Source of the DNA: Simiduia agarivorans SA1 = DSM 21679
GTDB lineage: Bacteria > Pseudomonadota > Gammaproteobacteria > Pseudomonadales > Cellvibrionaceae
Direction: 5' to 3'
Assembly (NCBI RefSeq): GCF_000305785.2
Contig: NC_018868.3
Span: 682,001-746,000 of the forward strand
Length of the DNA stretch: 64,000 nt
Part shown: positions 23,095 through 32,185 of the stretch, one piece after another
How positions within the stretch are numbered: the first letter of the stretch is position 1
Layout of the letters: every line of letters begins with the position of its first letter
Notes under the pieces: model-generated
Seen by the model: only the letters and a program-made list of their open reading frames with translations
What the model was told of the DNA's origin: nothing
Databases searched by the model: none
Program-made: the position numbers and the translations under genes

Positions 23095-25269
23095 TTAGTG
23101 AGCTGCTTTAAATTGTTTCCGGTAGCTGTGCAACAGTGGCTCGGTGTAACCATTGGGCTGGGCTTTGCCCTCCAATACCAGGGCGAGCGCCGCTTTGTAA
23201 GCAATGCTCTTTTCCAGCTTATCTGCCATGGTGATGTAGGCAGGATCGCCCGCGTTCTGCCGATCAACGACGCCGGCCATACGCTCAAACGTTGCTTTAA
23301 CCTGCGCTTCACTACAAATGCCATGATGCAGCCAGTTGGCAATATGCTGACTGGAAATTCGCAACGTTGCACGATCCTCCATCAACCCGATGTTATTGAT
23401 ATCTGGCACCTTGGAACAACCGACGCCCTGGTCAATCCAGCGCACCACGTAACCAAGGATCCCCTGCACATTGTTGTCCAACTCGCGCTGCACCTGAGCA
23501 TCCGTCAGTTTAACGCCGTCAGCCATCACGGGAACCGTCAGAATGGCATCCAGGGATGCAGGCGTGCGCTTCAGGATTTCCAGCTGTCGATCCCGGACAT
23601 TGATCTGATGGTAATGGGTGGAGTGTAACGTGGCACCGTTTGGCGAAGGCACCCAGGCAGTATTCGCACCGGATTTAGGGTGACCGGATTTTTGCGCCAA
23701 CATGGCAGCCATTTCGTCCGGCATTGCCCACATGCCCTTACCAATCTGCGCCTTGCCGGCCAGCCCACAAGCAAGACCGATATCCACGTTCGCATCTTCA
23801 TAGGCATTAATCCAGGCCTGCTGCTTCATTTCACTTTTTGGAACAAAAGGGCCTGCCAGCATGCTGGTGTGAATTTCGTCACCGGTGCGATCGAGGAAAC
23901 CAGTGTTAATAAATACCACGCGATCCTTTGCCACCTGAATACACTTTTTCAGGTTGACCGTTGTACGCCGCTCTTCATCCATGATGCCGACCTTCAATGT
24001 CAGTGCCGGTAAGGCAAGCGCTGATTCGATTGCGGCAAATAGATCACAGGTAAACGCAACTTCTTCGGGGCCGTGCATTTTTGGTTTTACAATGTACACA
24101 CTGCCAGTGCGCGAGTTACTGATCGGCGCCGTATTAAGCAAATCATGTTTAGCCGCCAATACAGTGACCATACCATCCAGAATGCCTTCCGGGATTTCAT
24201 TGCCATTGGCATCCAACACAGCGTCAGTAGTCATCAGATGCCCGACGTTACGCACAAACAGCAAGCTGCGGCCATGCAAGCTCAGCTCACCACCTTTTGC
24301 TGCAGTGTAAATGCGATCCGGGTTCAGCTGACGGGTAACGGTTTGACTGCCCTTCTGGAATGTTTCCTGCAAATTGCCTTTCATCAGGCCGAGCCAATTG
24401 GCATAGACCTCTACCTTATCTTCCGCATCGACCGCCGCCACCGAATCCTCGCAATCCATAATGGTGGTAATGGCCGCTTCTACCAACAGGTCCTTAACAC
24501 CGGCCTTGTCGGTCTTGCCAATCGGAGAGTTGGGGTCAATCTGGATTTCAATGTGAAGCGCGTTGTTTTTGAGCAATATGGCATCCGGGCTTGATTCAGC
24601 GCCGCGGTAGCCAACAAATTTTTCCGGCTGCGCCAAGCCCACTTCGGTCCCGCTCTCCAGTAAAACCCGGAGCTCTCCAAAGCTAACTTTATAGGCCGTC
24701 GCCTCCGCATGACTGCCGGCAGCCAAAGGGGCAGCCTGATCAAGGTGGGCGCGCGCAAAGGCAATAACCTTAGCACCGCGCGCGGGGTTGTAGCCCCCGG
24801 CCCTCTCAGCGCCGCCCTCTTCACTGATCGCATCGGTGCCATAGAGCGCATCGTACAGGCTCCCCCAACGGGCATTCGCTGCATTCAATGCGAAACGCGC
24901 ATTCTTAACGGGTACCACTAATTGAGGGCCTGCCTGAAGCGCGATCTCGTCATCCACATTGGTGGTAGTAATGGCAAAGTCTTCCGGCTCGGCTTCGAGA
25001 TAACCTATATCAGTTAAAAACCGCTTGTAGGCGCCCATATCGCGAATGGCACCGGGATTGTCCAGATGCCATTGGTCAATCTTGGCCTGCAAGTCGTCGC
25101 GCTTTGCCAGCAATGCCTGGTTACGGGGCGCAAAAGACTTCAGGATACCGGCCAAAGAATCCCAGAATGCAGCGGGCTCAACACCCGTGCCCGGCGCGAT
25201 TTCATCTGCAACCAAGCGGTACAATGACTCTGCGATTTGCAATCCACTGTGTTCAACTCTCTTGGCCAT
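23095..25269 (-). CDS. glcB: Malate synthase G
   Basis: Condenses glyoxylate with acetyl-CoA to malate, the second step of the glyoxylate shunt. Its 724 residues fit the monomeric G isoform. Motifs include [48 protein letters not shown] and [15 protein letters not shown], which holds substrate and Mg ligands; the catalytic Asp region is in the C-terminal part. The ATG is preceded by GGAAAGGG. It is transcribed toward the mini-secretin terminator. Isocitrate lyase lies about 1.3 kb away with a LysR gene between. Confidence 0.97.
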   Translation of the reverse strand: MAKRVEHSGLQIAESLYRLVADEIAPGTGVEPAAFWDSLAGILKSFAPRNQALLAKRDDLQAKIDQWHLDNPGAIRDMGAYKRFLTDIGYLEAEPEDFAITTTNVDDEIALQAGPQLVVPVKNARFALNAANARWGSLYDALYGTDAISEEGGAERAGGYNPARGAKVIAFARAHLDQAAPLAAGSHAEATAYKVSFGELRVLLESGTEVGLAQPEKFVGYRGAESSPDAILLKNNALHIEIQIDPNSPIGKTDKAGVKDLLVEAAITTIMDCEDSVAAVDAEDKVEVYANWLGLMKGNLQETFQKGSQTVTRQLNPDRIYTAAKGGELSLHGRSLLFVRNVGHLMTTDAVLDANGNEIPEGILDGMVTVLAAKHDLLNTAPISNSRTGSVYIVKPKMHGPEEVAFTCDLFAAIESALALPALTLKVGIMDEERRTTVNLKKCIQVAKDRVVFINTGFLDRTGDEIHTSMLAGPFVPKSEMKQQAWINAYEDANVDIGLACGLAGKAQIGKGMWAMPDEMAAMLAQKSGHPKSGANTAWVPSPNGATLHSTHYHQINVRDRQLEILKRTPASLDAILTVPVMADGVKLTDAQVQRELDNNVQGILGYVVRWIDQGVGCSKVPDINNIGLMEDRATLRISSQHIANWLHHGICSEAQVKATFERMAGVVDRQNAGDPAYITMADKLEKSIAYKAALALVLEGKAQPNGYTEPLLHSYRKQFKAAH

Positions 25270-25340
25270 ACCCTTTCCTCAACCTGGTATAAAAATCATT
25301 CAAGCCAACAATGGCGTATTCGCCAACTGCCTTTTTGCTG

Positions 25341-25388
25341 AATAGTCATTCTATTGGGAAATGCTTAATTTATGTAATTAATAGTCAT
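25341..25388. repeat. Direct repeats AATAGTCAT upstream of glcB
   Basis: AATAGTCAT occurs at 25341-25349 and 25380-25388, 39 bp start to start, in the AT-rich 136-nt gap between the LysR gene and glcB. They could be regulator half-sites for glcB; the LysR product is the obvious candidate but nothing proves it. Confidence 0.45.
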
Positions 25389-25405
25389 AATTACCGGTAT
25401 ATTTT

Positions 25406-26356
25406 TCATGAATCCCACTTATCCGGGTTTTGGGCCACATCAGCGATCAGTCGACGCATCCACTGGTGGGCGGCATTGTTCTGCAGAAGCGGGCTCCATG
25501 CCATCTTCAACTCGAACTGAGGCACCTGGAATGGCGGCTCGGCAATGACCACCCTGGGATTGTTTGCGTGCAATTTGGCCGCCTTCGATGGAATGGTCAC
25601 GATCAGATCCTTCTGTTCGGCCAGCAACATGGCGGCTTGATAATGACGGGTAAACACACTGATCCGGCGTTTTTTGCCCTGCTTTGCCAGCGCCTCGTCA
25701 ACCCAGCCGAGTCGCTGCACATCGCGCGGATTCACGCCAACCCCCACGCCCATGCCGGTTTTGCTCACCCAGACATGCTGAGCCTGCAGATAAGGCTCCA
25801 ATGAAAAGCGGTCTTTAATGGGGTTATCGGCACTGAACATGCAAGAAAACCCGTCCTTCCAGAGTGTTGTCTGGTGAAATGACTGGGGCATGGAATCGAA
25901 CCGGTTGATGACCATATCCACCTTGCCCTGCTCCACGTCGAGAAAGCTCACGTCACTTGGCGTCATAATATCTAGGGTGACGCCCGGTGCCTCCCGTCGC
26001 AGGCGCGTCAGCACATGGGGAAACAACACCGCCTCTGCATAGTCACTCGCCATGATGCGAAAAACCCGGTCCGAGGCTGCGGGATCGAAGTCACTTTGAG
26101 GTTGAACCGCCTTTTCGACATTTGCCAGCACATCGCGAATCACCGGCTGTAACCCCAAGGCCCGCTCGGTTGGTGTCATGCCTTCACTGGTGCGCACTAA
26201 CAAGGGATCCTCAAACAGGTCCCGCAGACGCCTCAGGCCATTACTCATGGCGGGCTGGCTCAGGCCAAGGTGGCTGGCCGCCTTAGTAACATTACGCTCG
26301 CGCAACAAAACATCCAGATATACCAGTAAGTTCAGGTCAATTCGGTTAATATTCAC
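25406..26356 (-). CDS. LysR-family transcriptional regulator between glcB and aceA
   Basis: A 316-residue LysR regulator. The N-terminal winged helix-turn-helix is clear (NVTKAASHLGLSQPAMSNGLRRLRD split over residues 23-47), followed by the substrate-binding domain, with SDYAEAVLFPHVLTRLRREAPG in the middle. The start is GTG at 26356 with GGGAG upstream. It is divergent from aceA and reads toward glcB, so it sits between the two glyoxylate-shunt enzymes and is a good candidate to control them. The wording of the core resembles the NodD/PA-type LysR subgroup. The inducer is unknown. Confidence 0.9.
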   Translation of the reverse strand: MNINRIDLNLLVYLDVLLRERNVTKAASHLGLSQPAMSNGLRRLRDLFEDPLLVRTSEGMTPTERALGLQPVIRDVLANVEKAVQPQSDFDPAASDRVFRIMASDYAEAVLFPHVLTRLRREAPGVTLDIMTPSDVSFLDVEQGKVDMVINRFDSMPQSFHQTTLWKDGFSCMFSADNPIKDRFSLEPYLQAQHVWVSKTGMGVGVGVNPRDVQRLGWVDEALAKQGKKRRISVFTRHYQAAMLLAEQKDLIVTIPSKAAKLHANNPRVVIAEPPFQVPQFELKMAWSPLLQNNAAHQWMRRLIADVAQNPDKWDS

Positions 26357-26522
26357 GGAGCTCCCCCTCGTTCTGTTTTATTACCGCGCCACCATCCGGC
26401 ACCACATCAAAGACCCCAATGACTGACCGCATAAGCCTGAACGGTCACACACATTCATAACTGTGATGCCGGGGATAACAACTATAAATTAGGCAAATCA
26501 TGGCACAGGTCCTATCCTGATC

Positions 26523-26541
26523 TCAAGCAATAGATGCTTGA
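26523..26541. repeat. Inverted repeat upstream of aceA
   Basis: TCAAGCA (26523-26529) and TGCTTGA (26535-26541) are exact complements separated by ATAGA, about 70 nt before the aceA ATG. Size and position suit a regulator site in the 254-nt LysR/aceA intergenic region. Confidence 0.5.
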
Positions 26542-26610
26542 TGGGCGAAAATTTAGTCAATACTGAAGAGGCGCTCAGATTCATTAACCCGGACGGGAAG
26601 GATTTACACC

Positions 26611-28206
26611 ATGTCTCAATACACCAACGACATTGCCGCAATTGCCAAGCTGCGCGACACCCAGGGCAGCAAGTGGGAAGCAATCAATCCAGAATACGCC
26701 GCACGTATGCGCGCCCAGAACCGCTTTAAAACCGGTCTGGATATCGCCAAGTACACGGCCAAAATCATGCGTGAAGACATGGCAGCCTACGATGCCAATA
26801 CCGCTGAGTACACCCAATCGCTGGGTTGCTGGCACGGTTTCATCGGCCAGCAAAAGCTGATCGCGATCAAAAAACACCTGGGTAATACCAAGCGCCGCTA
26901 CCTGTACCTGTCCGGTTGGATGGTTGCCGCACTGCGCAGCGAATTCGGCCCTCTACCCGACCAGTCAATGCACGAAAAGACTTCGGTAGCGGCACTGATT
27001 GAAGAGCTCTACACCTTCCTGCGTCAGGCCGATGCACGCGAACTGGGCGGTCTGTTCCGCCAGCTGGACGAAGCCCGCGCCCAGGATGATCAGGCCAAGG
27101 CCAAAGAAATACAGAGCAAGATTGACAACTTCGAAACCCACGTTGTGCCGATCATTGCCGATATCGATGCAGGCTTTGGTAACGAAGAAGCCACTTACCT
27201 GCTGGCCAAGAAAATGATCGAAGCTGGTGCTTGCTGCATTCAGATCGAAAACCAGGTGTCTGACGAGAAGCAATGTGGGCATCAGGACGGCAAGGTGACC
27301 GTACCGCACGCCGACTTCCTGGCCAAAATCCGCGCTGTGCGTTACGCCTTCCTTGAGTTGGGCGTAGAAGACGGCGTGATCGTTGCCCGCACCGACTCCC
27401 TGGGCGCCGGCCTGACCAAGCAAATCGCCGTCACCAAAGAGCCGGGCGATCTGGGCGACCTGTACAACAGCTTCCTGGATGCAGAAGAAGTTGATGCAGC
27501 CGACATGAAAAATGGCGATGTCATCATCAACCGCAATGGTAAGTTGCTGCGACCCAAGCGCCTGGCCTCCGGCCTGTTCCAATTCCGCAAGGGCACCGGC
27601 GAAGACCGTGTGGTTCTGGATTGCATCACTTCTCTGCAAAACGGCGCCGACCTGTTGTGGATCGAGACCGAAAAGCCACACGTTGGCCAGATTGCAGCCA
27701 TGGTAAACCGCATCAAAGAAGTGGTACCCGACGCCAAGCTGGTGTACAACAACTCGCCGTCGTTCAACTGGACGCTGAACTTCCGCCAGCAAGTATTCGA
27801 TGCGTGGAAAGAGGCTGGCAAGGACGTGTCTGCTTACGATCGCGCCAACCTGATGAGCGAAGAATACGACAACACCGAGCTTTCCAAAGAAGCCGATGCC
27901 CGTATCCAGACGTTCCAGAAAGATGGTTCACGTGAAGCCGGCATTTTCCACCACCTGATCACACTGCCCACCTACCACACCGCGGCCCTGTCTACTGACA
28001 ACCTGGCCAAAGGTTACTTCGGTGAGCAGGGTATGCTGGCCTACGTTGAAGGCGTACAGCGCAAAGAAATCCGCCAGGGCATTGCCTGTGTTAAACACCA
28101 GAACATGGCAGGCTCTGATATGGGCGACGATCACAAAGAGTACTTCTCTGGCGACGCAGCCCTGAAGGCCTCAGGTAAAGACAACACCATGAACCAGTTT
28201 GGTTAA
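26611..28206 (+). CDS. aceA: Isocitrate lyase (long, Pseudomonas type)
   Basis: Splits isocitrate into succinate and glyoxylate, bypassing the decarboxylating TCA steps. At 531 residues it belongs to the longer Pseudomonas-type subfamily rather than the 430-residue E. coli type. The active-site loop is KQCGHQDGK with catalytic Cys222; the subfamily reads Gln in place of the usual Lys. The metal-binding IIADIDAGFGNEEATY and the NSPSFNW motif are present. ATG 26611 has AAGGA eight bases upstream. It competes with Icd for isocitrate. Confidence 0.97.
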   Translation: MSQYTNDIAAIAKLRDTQGSKWEAINPEYAARMRAQNRFKTGLDIAKYTAKIMREDMAAYDANTAEYTQSLGCWHGFIGQQKLIAIKKHLGNTKRRYLYLSGWMVAALRSEFGPLPDQSMHEKTSVAALIEELYTFLRQADARELGGLFRQLDEARAQDDQAKAKEIQSKIDNFETHVVPIIADIDAGFGNEEATYLLAKKMIEAGACCIQIENQVSDEKQCGHQDGKVTVPHADFLAKIRAVRYAFLELGVEDGVIVARTDSLGAGLTKQIAVTKEPGDLGDLYNSFLDAEEVDAADMKNGDVIINRNGKLLRPKRLASGLFQFRKGTGEDRVVLDCITSLQNGADLLWIETEKPHVGQIAAMVNRIKEVVPDAKLVYNNSPSFNWTLNFRQQVFDAWKEAGKDVSAYDRANLMSEEYDNTELSKEADARIQTFQKDGSREAGIFHHLITLPTYHTAALSTDNLAKGYFGEQGMLAYVEGVQRKEIRQGIACVKHQNMAGSDMGDDHKEYFSGDAALKASGKDNTMNQFG

Positions 28207-28239
28207 GTGCCAACTTAGATAGCCAAAGGTGTAAATTTC

Positions 28240-28265
28240 AGGGCTGCTCATGCAGCCCTTTTTTT
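28240..28265 (+). terminator. Intrinsic terminator after aceA
   Basis: AGGGCTGC (28240-28247), loop TCAT and GCAGCCCT (28252-28259) followed by T7. It ends the aceA transcript. Confidence 0.9.
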
Positions 28266-28386
28266 GCACAAAAATCAGCGTCAAAAAAACCAGCGCGACC
28301 AACGAGGACGGGGGCGCACTGGCGATGCCTATAGATAAAGAGGATGTCCGATAGCACAGCCACTGGCCGGCCTGAACAACAAGCAA

Positions 28387-28878
28387 CTATAACTCGACGG
28401 CGTGCTCGAGAATCAGAATGCCGCTTTGATCGGCGTAGAGGTATTGACCCGATTTAAATTCCACCCCGGCGAAAGCGATAGTTACGTTGGTTTCACCACG
28501 GTCAAGTTTTTCGGTTTTTACCGGGCAGGCATGCAGAGCCCGAACCCCCAAGGGTAACGTTTTCAGGATTTCAACATCGCGCACGCAGCCATTAATAACA
28601 AAGCCGGCCCAACCGTTTTTCAACGCATTGGCGGCAATCTGATCACCTAACAAGGCACGACGCAGCGAACCTGCACCATCCACCACCATCACCCGACCAG
28701 CACCAGGCTCTGAGGCCAACGCTTTAACCCTGGAGTTATCTTCAAAGCAGCGCACGGTAATCACTTCGCCGCAGAATGCGGTGTGACCACCGAAACACTG
28801 AAAAATGGGATGCAACACGCGTATCGCGTCGGGGAATTGATCGGCAATATCGGGGGTGGACCATTGGCGCGGGTTCAT
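28387..28878 (-). CDS. rraA: RraA-family protein (RNase E inhibitor or HMG aldolase type)
   Basis: A 163-residue RraA-fold protein. Conserved blocks are [39 protein letters not shown] and [17 protein letters not shown], with the Gly-x-x-Arg-Asp seen in metal-dependent HMG/CHA aldolases. E. coli RraA binds RNase E, but many homologues are aldolases, and the sequence alone does not separate them. The ATG at 28878 has AGGAG upstream. It reads toward the aceA terminator and is 82 nt downstream of the Rieske gene. Confidence 0.85.
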   Translation of the reverse strand: MNPRQWSTPDIADQFPDAIRVLHPIFQCFGGHTAFCGEVITVRCFEDNSRVKALASEPGAGRVMVVDGAGSLRRALLGDQIAANALKNGWAGFVINGCVRDVEILKTLPLGVRALHACPVKTEKLDRGETNVTIAFAGVEFKSGQYLYADQSGILILEHAVEL

Positions 28879-28959
28879 TCATGGCTCCTGCAATAGAGTT
28901 GAAACGCGGTATTATGCCAACCGGTCGGGCGCGCACATCATTCAGGGCACGGATAGCGG

Positions 28960-29271
28960 CTATAGCTCAACACCCACGCCACTGCCCTGGTAAACCAGGG
29001 GCAAGGTTTCTAACTGCTTCAGGCAATGGGCCATCGGTCCCTCTGCCATGCCGGAGGATAAACTGAACGCAATGCCGTGTACCGGGCAACGTATATGGCC
29101 GTTAGCCACCTGTCCGCGATCCATTCGCGCATCCATATGAGGACACCGGTTTATTAACAAACGGGGCACGCCGTCATCCTGCACCAGCAGTAACGGATGT
29201 CCATTCAGATCGAAAGCGCGGATATAACCATCGTGCATCCGATGTAATTTTTCCAGCTCCCGATAGGCCAA
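28960..29271 (-). CDS. Small Rieske [2Fe-2S] protein
   Basis: A 103-residue Rieske ferredoxin-like protein. The cluster ligands are Cys43-x-His45 (RCPHMD) and Cys62-x2-His65 (RCPVHG). There is no membrane anchor or catalytic domain, so it is a soluble electron carrier or a stand-alone subunit. The start is TTG at 29271, with GAGGA eight bases upstream at the end of the hydrolase gene; one base separates them. No oxygenase subunit is nearby, so the partner is unknown. Confidence 0.85.
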   Translation of the reverse strand: MAYRELEKLHRMHDGYIRAFDLNGHPLLLVQDDGVPRLLINRCPHMDARMDRGQVANGHIRCPVHGIAFSLSSGMAEGPMAHCLKQLETLPLVYQGSGVGVEL

Positions 29272-29272
29272 C

Positions 29273-30200
29273 TCAGTTTTCCTCTGGTTTGAAAAAGCGT
29301 TCGAGTTTGTGGGTGATCACCGGCAAAACCAGTGATAACGTGTCCGGCAGACTGAGCCACGCGCGCGCCGTTGCACATTGCTCATTGGCGTCGACCACAA
29401 AGTCAGTAGCGACACCACTTAGCCCCTGCCACCGAAGCAACCGGGACGCGAAATGGGCGGGAGCAATTATGTGCATTGCCTCTTTGCCGGTATTGAGGTA
29501 CGCGCACAAGCCTTTCACTGGCCGATTACGCCAACGGCTCAACAAATCAAAACGCTTGCGCCACACGTTTATCCAATCCCGACGTTCATACTCATCACCG
29601 CCAGATTCCTGGCGCATCCGCTTGCGCATGGCCGGCATCAACCAACCGCTGCCCGAGGCTGATGGCGTCCTTATCACAGGGTCCGCCCAATGAGATAAAG
29701 CCAGAAACAAGATTTTCGGACAACAGACCGTGGTACAAACCATAGAGAACAGACAAAGCACCGACATCAATACTGATCCATGCGGGTGCCCTCCCGGATT
29801 GCTCACGCACAAACAAAGCGAGCGCGGGAATATCAAAGTGGGCGATATCATGGGGCTCATCGATGCGTGGATTTGTTCGCAGCGGCGAACTGCCATGCTC
29901 GCGCAACTCCGGCAGCCAGACATCGTAGCCCCGGTTAAGCAACTCTATCGCCAGGCCTTTACCGGAGTCGATCCATTGCTGACGATTGCGATAGAGCCCG
30001 TGCAATAACACCACCGGCGCACCGCAGGCCTGCTGGTCGGGCCGGGTCAGTCGCGTCACCGCAAACTGAGTCTGCGGGTCCAGACTGTTGCCAGGCCTGA
30101 GGAGATATACATCTTCCGCATAGTCGCCCTTAAGCTCCGCTTCGGTCAGCAACGCTGAAAATAAGCCACTACTGCTTTTTACGCCTAATTGCGCCGGCAT
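29273..30200 (-). pseudogene. Frameshifted alpha/beta hydrolase
   Basis: Two overlapping frames together make one alpha/beta-hydrolase-fold protein of about 308 residues. The first (from ATG 30200) covers the oxyanion motif LLHG (residues 65-68) and the elbow. The second carries the C-terminal part (from MPAMRKRMRQESGGDEYE) and ends at 29273. One extra base near 29636-29650 would explain the split. At the nucleophile elbow (SIDVG, residues 143-147) Asp145 replaces Ser. A Shine-Dalgarno (AAAGGA) precedes the start. It may be a recent pseudogene or a sequencing error; the Asp could be real, as in dehalogenases. Confidence 0.7.
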
Positions 30201-30484
30201 TACTACCTATTCCTTTCTTAAAAACGCCTATCGCTCTCGAACGATTCCGGCAAACTCTTGCTCTGCGCTTTACGCGCGACAAACCTTAATGCAATCAGGA
30301 TGTCGGGCTCGCGCGTCGGCTGTGCAGGCATTAAACCCAAAAACACTAAGGCACTGCTGACTCGGCCTGTAGGGGCAATGGACACGAACCAAAGCCCATT
30401 CCGTGCGTGCTGACTTACGCGCTGGTGGTAGGCCTGCGCGAAGAGTAGAATGCGCATCCCAGCACCGGAGACACATTCTCGCCA

Positions 30485-31855
30485 ATGCCATTGGAAATAC
30501 ACCACATTCCCTATCAATCAGACCCTGGCGTCTGGTTATCGGCACTGGCTGATGAACCCTACCCGCTGATGCTGGACAGCAATGACCCCAATCTGGGCCG
30601 CTATCATATCATCACCGCCAATCCCAGCCAGTGGCTGACGCTCAATGGCACCCAACTGAGCTGCAATGGCGCCAGTGTTGGCCATTTTACCCAATCCGAC
30701 GCCAGCCCGGATATATGCTGGCAGGCCATTGATGCATTACGCCAATCCCTTGACCCAGCCAAATCTGAGCTGCCTTTTCCAGGTGGGCTGGCGGGATTTT
30801 TGGGCTACGACTTCGGCGTTTGGGAACACCTGGGCACCCCACCCGCCCGCGATTCAATTGCCCCAGCACTGTGGGTTGGCAGATATGATTGGGCGTTGAT
30901 TGCCGATAAAAAACAACGTAAATCACACCTGCTATTCGACTCCGACCTGAGCGCGACATTCAGAAACAGGATCAGGGACTTATTCACTGAACTGTCCGTT
31001 CACCAACGCTCGCCGGTCACTGCCAGCCTCAACCTGTCTCCCGACACCGCCTGGCCTGAGTACCAGCAAGCCATCGAGCAGATCAAAACTTACATAGCTC
31101 AGGGCGACAGTTATCAGATTAATTTCACACAGCGGTTCAGCGGTATCTGCCCGACTTTGTCACGGGGCATTGCACTGTATCGGGATCTGAGATCCAAACA
31201 GACCGGGCCCTTTTCCGCCTTCCTTGGCCTCAATGATGACAATCAGATTCTCAGCTTTTCGCCTGAACGGTTAGTATCCTGCGATCAGGAAGGCCTGGTA
31301 CTCGCCCAACCCATTAAAGGCACTATCCGACGCGGCGAACGACCACAAGACGATCAACAGTTGGCGCAAGCACTTTCAGCCAGCGAAAAGGATATCGCTG
31401 AAAACCTGATGATCGTAGACCTTTTGCGCAACGATCTATCAAAAGTGTGCCAACCGCACAGCGTCAGCGTGCCGAAGCTGTTTGAATTACAGAGTTTTTC
31501 TACCGTCCATCATCTGGTGTCGTCCATCAAAGGAAGGCTTTGTCCTGACAAACAGCCCCTGGACCTGTTGCGGGCCTGCTTTCCGGGCGGCTCCATAACC
31601 GGAGCGCCAAAAAAGCGGGCCATGCAGATTATCCAGGAACTCGAGCAAAACAACCGATCGGTCTATTGCGGCTCAATGTTCTATTTGGGCAGGAACAACT
31701 GTTTTGATGCCAGCATCACCATTCGGACCTTGATCCGGCACAAAGACAACCTGTATTGCTGGGGGGGCGGCGGTATCACCATCGGCTCCGAAGCTGAGGC
31801 TGAATATCAGGAAAGTCTGGATAAAATCGCTCGCCTGACAAATCACCGCGCTTAG
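30485..31855 (+). CDS. pabB: Aminodeoxychorismate synthase component I
   Basis: Makes 4-amino-4-deoxychorismate from chorismate for folate synthesis. The 456 residues form a chorismate-binding fold. The PIKGTIRRG motif, with Lys in place of the Ala of anthranilate synthase TrpE, identifies PabB. Also present are SFSPERLVS, ENLMIVDLLRNDL, FPGGSITGAPKKRAM and a closing GGGITIGSEAEAEYQESLDK. The glutaminase partner PabA is not in the window. It is divergent from the hydrolase; the 284-nt region between shows no further gene I can support. Confidence 0.95.
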   Translation: MPLEIHHIPYQSDPGVWLSALADEPYPLMLDSNDPNLGRYHIITANPSQWLTLNGTQLSCNGASVGHFTQSDASPDICWQAIDALRQSLDPAKSELPFPGGLAGFLGYDFGVWEHLGTPPARDSIAPALWVGRYDWALIADKKQRKSHLLFDSDLSATFRNRIRDLFTELSVHQRSPVTASLNLSPDTAWPEYQQAIEQIKTYIAQGDSYQINFTQRFSGICPTLSRGIALYRDLRSKQTGPFSAFLGLNDDNQILSFSPERLVSCDQEGLVLAQPIKGTIRRGERPQDDQQLAQALSASEKDIAENLMIVDLLRNDLSKVCQPHSVSVPKLFELQSFSTVHHLVSSIKGRLCPDKQPLDLLRACFPGGSITGAPKKRAMQIIQELEQNNRSVYCGSMFYLGRNNCFDASITIRTLIRHKDNLYCWGGGGITIGSEAEAEYQESLDKIARLTNHRA

Positions 31856-31865
31856 CATGTCCCCA

Positions 31866-31881
31866 TGTTTCCCGTGGAACA
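31866..31881. other. Near-match to a ParB parS site
   Basis: TGTTTCCCGTGGAACA matches the bacterial parS consensus (TGTTnCACGTGnAACA) at all but one defined position (C for A at position 7). It lies 11 nt after pabB in the gene-free 31856-32185 stretch. A second half-site (TGTTCCACG) begins at 32030. ParB may tolerate a mismatch, but a chance match cannot be excluded. Confidence 0.35.
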
Positions 31882-31969
31882 TATAACCCTGAGAGAGCGC
31901 CAAAACCGTATTGATACTGATTAAATCTAAGACGTTTCGGTCAATTACAGCGCTTTTCAGTCCAATAAA

Positions 31970-32016
31970 ACACCACATAGGGTATACATCGTTCAACAAA
32001 GCACTAGATGTGGTGT
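31970..32016. repeat. Spaced 9-bp inverted repeat upstream of cysH
   Basis: ACACCACAT (31970-31978) and ATGTGGTGT (32008-32016) are exact complements 29 nt apart, about 170-215 nt before cysH. Either a long-loop hairpin or two regulator half-sites would fit. Confidence 0.5.
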
Positions 32017-32071
32017 AAATTTAACCATTGTTCCACGGCCGCTGCCGTATGGTTATTTATAGTTATATGGC

Positions 32072-32092
32072 TATAAACAATCATTGTTTATA
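32072..32092. repeat. Perfect 9-bp inverted repeat at the cysH promoter
   Basis: TATAAACAA (32072-32080), centre TCA and TTGTTTATA (32084-32092). It abuts the weak -35 of the predicted cysH promoter, where a LysR-type activator such as CysB would be expected to bind. Confidence 0.6.
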
Positions 32093-32116
32093 ACCGAACA
32101 TTCGATTTGCTAGAAT
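32088..32116 (+). promoter_or_regulatory. Candidate cysH promoter with weak -35
   Basis: TAGAAT at 32111-32116 is a good -10; 17 nt upstream is only TTATAA. A strong -10 with a poor -35 next to a palindrome suggests an activator-dependent promoter, probably CysB given the pathway and the cysB gene 1 kb away. The transcript leader would be about 65 nt. Confidence 0.4.
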
Positions 32117-32185
32117 CGCGCGTCTAAAAGTCACAGCCAGCAAGGGAGCTCAGCGCCCCATTGCCACTATAAGGAAACGCCCGCC

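Noticed and set aside
26538..26566. TTGATG-17 nt-TACTGA as an aceA promoter
   Set aside because: The -10 matches only 2 of 6 consensus bases, so it is not reported as a promoter.
26965..27792. 275-codon open frame antisense to aceA
   Set aside because: It mirrors isocitrate lyase codons and shows no protein-like features of its own.
30218..30517. 99-codon minus-strand frame between the hydrolase and pabB
   Set aside because: It begins inside pabB, lacks a ribosome site and has no recognisable domain; the 284-nt gap is better read as promoter sequence.
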